From contig CALVRK010000016.1 of the NCBI GenBank assembly GCA_944358565.1, forward strand, positions 1-16,311: a stretch of DNA of 16,311 nucleotides, given 5' to 3'. A model generated the notes under the pieces. The model was not told where the DNA came from. It did not search any database and saw nothing but the letters and a program-made list of their open reading frames with translations. This document shows positions 13,463 through 16,311 of the stretch, piece by piece. Source of the DNA: an uncultured Bacilli bacterium (GTDB lineage Bacteria; Bacillota_I; Bacilli_A; RF39; UBA660). Every line of letters starts with the position of its first letter. Position 1 is the first letter of the stretch. The translations under genes were made by a program, and so were the position numbers.

Positions 13463-14863
13463 AGTTATTTACGCTGTGAGTTACCATAGGAGTTGACATG
13501 GTTATTTTATCAAAAGTATAACCATTATTTTTGCCATATCTAATGATGTTTCTCAAAGCATCTTTTGTATAAGTTTTAATATCATGCATTAAAATAACAT
13601 TTGCTCTATTTTTGCTTAGTGATTTAATGACATTATTATAAACTCCACTTGGGCTTGTTGTTTCACCTGCATCACCTGATGATATATTCCAATCAAAATA
13701 GTGATAGCCTTTATTTACAACATCTTTAGTTAAAGTAGTCATAATGCCTTTTGAATATTTTTTAGATATAGTATTAGAAGAACCACCAGGAAATCTAATT
13801 ATTTTCGATTCATATCCGGTTATTCTTTTAACTCTATTTTGAATTTGTAATAAATCATTATAATAACTATTGACTGATTTATAGACAGTAGCATAGTTAT
13901 GTGAGGCCGTGTGAAGACCTACTGTATGTCCTTCATCAAATTCTCTTTTGATTAGGGAATCTGGTCCACTATTAGTGACAAAAAATGTTGCTTTGACTCC
14001 TTCGTCTTTTAAAATATCTAATATAAGGTTTGTAGTACCTTGTTTGGGACCATCGTCAAAGGTTAAATATATAACTCCTTTACCAGATGCTGAATTATAA
14101 GTTCGTTTGGATACTACTTTAACATCTCTTTCGACTATAGTTTGATTACCTGAGGAATCTTTTACAGTATAAGTGATCTTATATGTTCCTAATTTATTTA
14201 CATTTACACTACCGCTTTTAACTACATTACTTGTAATATCACCATCACAGTTATCAGTTGCTGTATAACCTGGATCTATATAAGCGTTACCTAAATATAA
14301 GGTTATAGTTTTATTTCCTTTTAAAGTAATGGTTGGAACTGTTTTATCTTCTTTACTAATCTTTCTAGTTATTTTAGTTTGATTTCCAGAAGAATCTTTG
14401 ACTGAGTAAGTGATTACATTATCTTTAGTGGTTATTTTGACTTTTTTAGTAATATCCCCATCGTAGTTGTCGGTAGCAGTGTATCCTTCTTCTTTATATT
14501 CTCCGTTTGGACATATAGATGTATTTTCATTGCCTGTTAATGTTATAACAGGTTTTTCATCATCAATAATTTTTACAGTTCTAGTTTTTTTAAAAGTGAT
14601 GCCATTTATTTTAACTTCATAAGTTATTTTATAAGTTCCTATTTTTTTTTTTTAATATTTTTTTTAATTTTTGCTTTTTTGGTATAATCTTTTCCAAATT
14701 TAGTTATTTTATAACCAGGTTCTTTATATTTTTCGCCATATTTTAATTTAATAGTATCACCTTTGTTAAATTTAAATTCTGGCGGCAAAAAAAGGAAAAG
14801 TAAAATTCCAATAATTAACATTACAACAACAGCAATAATTCCAATAACATACTTCTTTTTCAT
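13461..14863 (-). pseudogene. Surface polysaccharide deacetylase with three Ig-like modules, frameshifted at A12
   Basis: The gene begins at ATG 14863 behind TAGGAG and runs 74 residues to a TAG at 14641-14639 right after an A12 run. The rest (14640-13461) is a single open frame of 393 codons with no usable start. Adding one A or removing two joins them into 467 residues: membrane helix 5-27; Ig-like surface modules (DUF5011-type, with repeated GYTATDNxDGDIT, GTYKITY and VKDSSGNQT) at about 32-99, 103-170 and 176-251; NodB deacetylase domain at about 262-455. Catalytic motifs in restored numbering are TFDDGP (D270/D271), HTASH (H318, H322), RFPGG, YFDWN and ILMHD, all intact. The well-kept downstream frame suggests a recent change, sequencing error or slippage rescue rather than decay. 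The ribosome binding site overlaps the queH stop, so it belongs to that operon. Confidence 0.85.
14642..14653 (-). repeat. A12 homopolymer at the deacetylase frameshift
   Basis: Twelve A on the minus strand, read ATT AAA AAA AAA AAA TAG. Thirteen (or ten) A would read through into IGTYKITYEV, the expected Ig-like strand. An A8 run lies just upstream (14665-14658). Runs this long are prone to polymerase slippage and to sequencing error. Confidence 0.85.
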
Positions 14864-14872
14864 ATAATACTC

Positions 14873-15487
14873 CTACTTATTTTGATATTCTAAAGCTTCT
14901 TTTAAAGAGTATTTACAACCGCAATAGTGCTGGCGATAAAGGTTATATATTTTAGCTAATTCATTACTACGTTTATAACCTTCTTTTTTCTTAAAATCTG
15001 AATATAAATATTTAACATTATATTCTTTTTCTAATACTTCACCAATTTTATTTAGTCTTTGACTATCTTTATAAGGGCTGACGGATAAAGTGGTTGTGAA
15101 ATAATCATAGTTTAGGTTTTTAGCTATTTTAGCGGTTTTTTCTAATCTTAAATAAAAACACTTCGTGCATCTCGTGCCGCCTTCTTTTTCATCTTCTAGG
15201 CCTTTAGCTATATTTTCAAATTCTTCATTTAAATAACCAATTTCTAGCAATTTAATGTTTATATTCATTTTATCAATTATTTCTTTTTGGGTATTTAATC
15301 TTTTTATATATTCTTCTTTGGGATAAATATTGGGGTTATAATACAAAATTGTAATTTCAAAAAAAGGATAAAGCTTTTCAATTACTGAACTACTACAGAC
15401 TCCGCAGCACGCGTGCAATAAAAGTTTAGGTTTACCTTGCATATTTTTAATAATATCTTCCATAATTAAATTATAATTCGTTTTCAT
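14873..15487 (-). CDS. queH: Epoxyqueuosine reductase QueH
   Basis: QueH (formerly DUF208) performs the last step of queuosine synthesis in tRNA, reducing epoxyqueuosine to queuosine. It is a non-homologous replacement for QueG. At 204 residues it is of normal length. LLLHACCGVCSS supplies C27, C28 and C31; YYNPNIYP (49-56) is a family hallmark; RCTKCFYLRL gives C107 and C110; the C-terminal HYCGCKYSL supplies C189 and C191. These cysteines are the iron-sulfur/iron ligands and redox pair of the family. The start ATG follows GGTGG. It sits 36 bp after gpmI and 9 bp before the Ig-like deacetylase. No other queuosine genes are in the window, so synthesis versus salvage cannot be decided. Confidence 0.94.
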   Translation of the reverse strand: MKTNYNLIMEDIIKNMQGKPKLLLHACCGVCSSSVIEKLYPFFEITILYYNPNIYPKEEYIKRLNTQKEIIDKMNINIKLLEIGYLNEEFENIAKGLEDEKEGGTRCTKCFYLRLEKTAKIAKNLNYDYFTTTLSVSPYKDSQRLNKIGEVLEKEYNVKYLYSDFKKKEGYKRSNELAKIYNLYRQHYCGCKYSLKEALEYQNK

Positions 15488-15511
15488 ATAACCACCATTA
15501 ATTCTTAAAAT

Positions 15512-15520
15512 ATTATATCA
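15512..15520 (-). promoter_or_regulatory. Extended -10 promoter of queH
   Basis: TGATATAAT on the minus strand (perfect TGnTATAAT) in the 36-bp gap after gpmI, 24 bp before the queH start; the -35 position (TTTTAA) is weak. It is the same nonamer as in front of rarA and the metallopeptidase gene. Confidence 0.5.
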
Positions 15521-15523
15521 CAA

Positions 15524-16311
15524 TTATTTTATAGTTAAAATATCTCCAGTCATTTCTTTTGGAATTGTAATTTTTAAATAGTTTAAAATGGTTGGTGCGA
15601 TATCAGCGAGTTTACCTTTTTTTAAAGTGATTTTTTTATCAGTGATTAAAAAGGGAACGGGATTTATAGAGTGAGATGTAATAATGTTATTATCGCTATC
15701 TAACATATAATCACAGTTACCATGATCGGCAGTGATTATCAAAGTTCCATTTAATTTATTAATCTTTTCATATATTTTGCCAATACATTCATCGATGGCT
15801 TCTAAAGCTTTAACGGTAGCTTCAAAATTACCGGTATGACCGACCATATCTCCGTTTGCAAAATTTAAAATAACAACATCATAATTATCTATTTTTTCAA
15901 GTAATGTACTTGTTATTTCATAAGCGCTCATTTCAGGTTTTAAATCATAAGTCGCAACTTTGGGTGATGGAATTAGGATTTGGTCACAGTTTTTTAGCTC
16001 ATCTTTATTTTCTCCATCAAAGAAGTATGTAACATGGGCATATTTTTCAGTTTCGGCAATTCTTAACTGTTTTAAATTATTTTTTTCTAATATTTTGCCC
16101 AAATAATTAGTAATTTTAGGATGTGTAAAGAGATTTGAACAGAGAACTTTACTGTCAACTGGCATCATAGTCACTAATTTTAAATTAGGAATAAATTTTC
16201 TTTCAAAATCATAAAATTCAGGATTAGTTAAAGCAGTAAAAAGTTCTCTTAGACGATCTGGTCTAAAATTGAAAACTAAAATACCATCATTTTCTTTAAT
16301 TTTACCGTTAG
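15524..16311 (-). CDS. gpmI: 2,3-bisphosphoglycerate-independent phosphoglycerate mutase, C-terminal half
   Basis: GpmI interconverts 3- and 2-phosphoglycerate in glycolysis using two manganese ions. The frame is open to the window edge, giving 262 codons of an enzyme usually about 510 residues; an internal ATG at 16174 is not the start, because the family motif FNFRPDRxREL lies upstream of it. Visible signatures are QLRIAETEKYAHVTYFF, then the phosphatase-domain metal sites NGDMVGHTG (Asp and His), ITADHGNCD (Asp-His) and SHSINPVPF (His), all intact. It ends with the conserved DIAPTILNYL and EMTGDIL. It is the first visible gene of a probable gpmI-queH-deacetylase unit. The N-terminal phosphoserine region is outside the window. 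Confidence 0.96.
   Translation of the reverse strand, partial: NGKIKENDGILVFNFRPDRLRELFTALTNPEFYDFERKFIPNLKLVTMMPVDSKVLCSNLFTHPKITNYLGKILEKNNLKQLRIAETEKYAHVTYFFDGENKDELKNCDQILIPSPKVATYDLKPEMSAYEITSTLLEKIDNYDVVILNFANGDMVGHTGNFEATVKALEAIDECIGKIYEKINKLNGTLIITADHGNCDYMLDSDNNIITSHSINPVPFLITDKKITLKKGKLADIAPTILNYLKITIPKEMTGDILTIK

Noticed and set aside
13461..13742. A separate 93-residue gene starting at the ATG at 13742
   Set aside because: The same frame is open for 300 further codons upstream and carries the rest of the NodB domain and the Ig-like modules; this ATG is an internal methionine.
16174..16174. ATG as start of a short phosphoglycerate mutase
   Set aside because: The frame continues to the window edge and holds the conserved FNFRPDR motif upstream, so the gene is simply cut by the window.
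1..16311. Mycoplasma-type genetic code with TGA as tryptophan
   Set aside because: Tryptophans checked are TGG (for example in the kinase and the toxin), and the metallopeptidase gene ends in TGA directly at the promoter of the next gene.

Overview
The window is AT-rich (roughly 30 % G+C by eye) and comes from a low-GC Gram-positive bacterium, most likely an uncultured Bacilli lineage close to the Mollicutes/Erysipelotrichia (RF39-like). The case rests on strong consensus promoters with extended -10 boxes, GGAGG/GGTGAG ribosome binding sites, very short intergenic gaps, and Bacillus-type housekeeping genes (xerD, rarA, holA, gpmI, queH). Tryptophan is written TGG and at least one gene ends in TGA, so this looks like standard code 11, not the Mycoplasma code. 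Every gene except rarA is on the minus strand. No gene-free stretch exceeds 300 bases; the longest (2405-2696) holds an antitoxin RNA.

Left part (1-2700): a truncated xerD-type tyrosine recombinase diverges from rarA. rarA converges on a type III toxin-antitoxin locus of the ToxIN/AbiQ kind. Its toxin gene (toxN) is preceded by two tandem 36-37-nt repeats, each of which can fold into an H-type pseudoknot, and by a Rho-independent terminator. A 12-bp (AT)6 tract throws the toxin out of frame after residue 130. The missing 38-residue C-terminus, with a typical ToxN ending, is present immediately downstream in another frame. This locus is the most interesting thing in the window.

Middle part (2697-7800): holA (DNA polymerase III delta), a small membrane protein, an OmpR-type response regulator/histidine kinase pair with a possible 11-bp-period operator at its promoter, an unrecognised 132-residue protein behind a perfect consensus promoter, and a membrane-anchored protein with an HELLH zinc-peptidase motif.

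Right part (7857-16311): a MarR regulator in an overlapping operon with two ABC half-transporters. These form a heterodimeric exporter with one consensus and one degenerate ATP site; one subunit carries about 190 extra residues outside the membrane. Next come two tandem NodB-type polysaccharide deacetylases. One is plain; the other has three Ig-like surface modules and is frameshifted at an A12 run. Last are queH (queuosine synthesis) and the C-terminal half of gpmI (glycolytic phosphoglycerate mutase), apparently one gpmI-queH-deacetylase transcription unit with an extra promoter before queH.

Many terminator hairpins begin inside or directly on the stop codon of the gene they end, a sign of a compacted genome.
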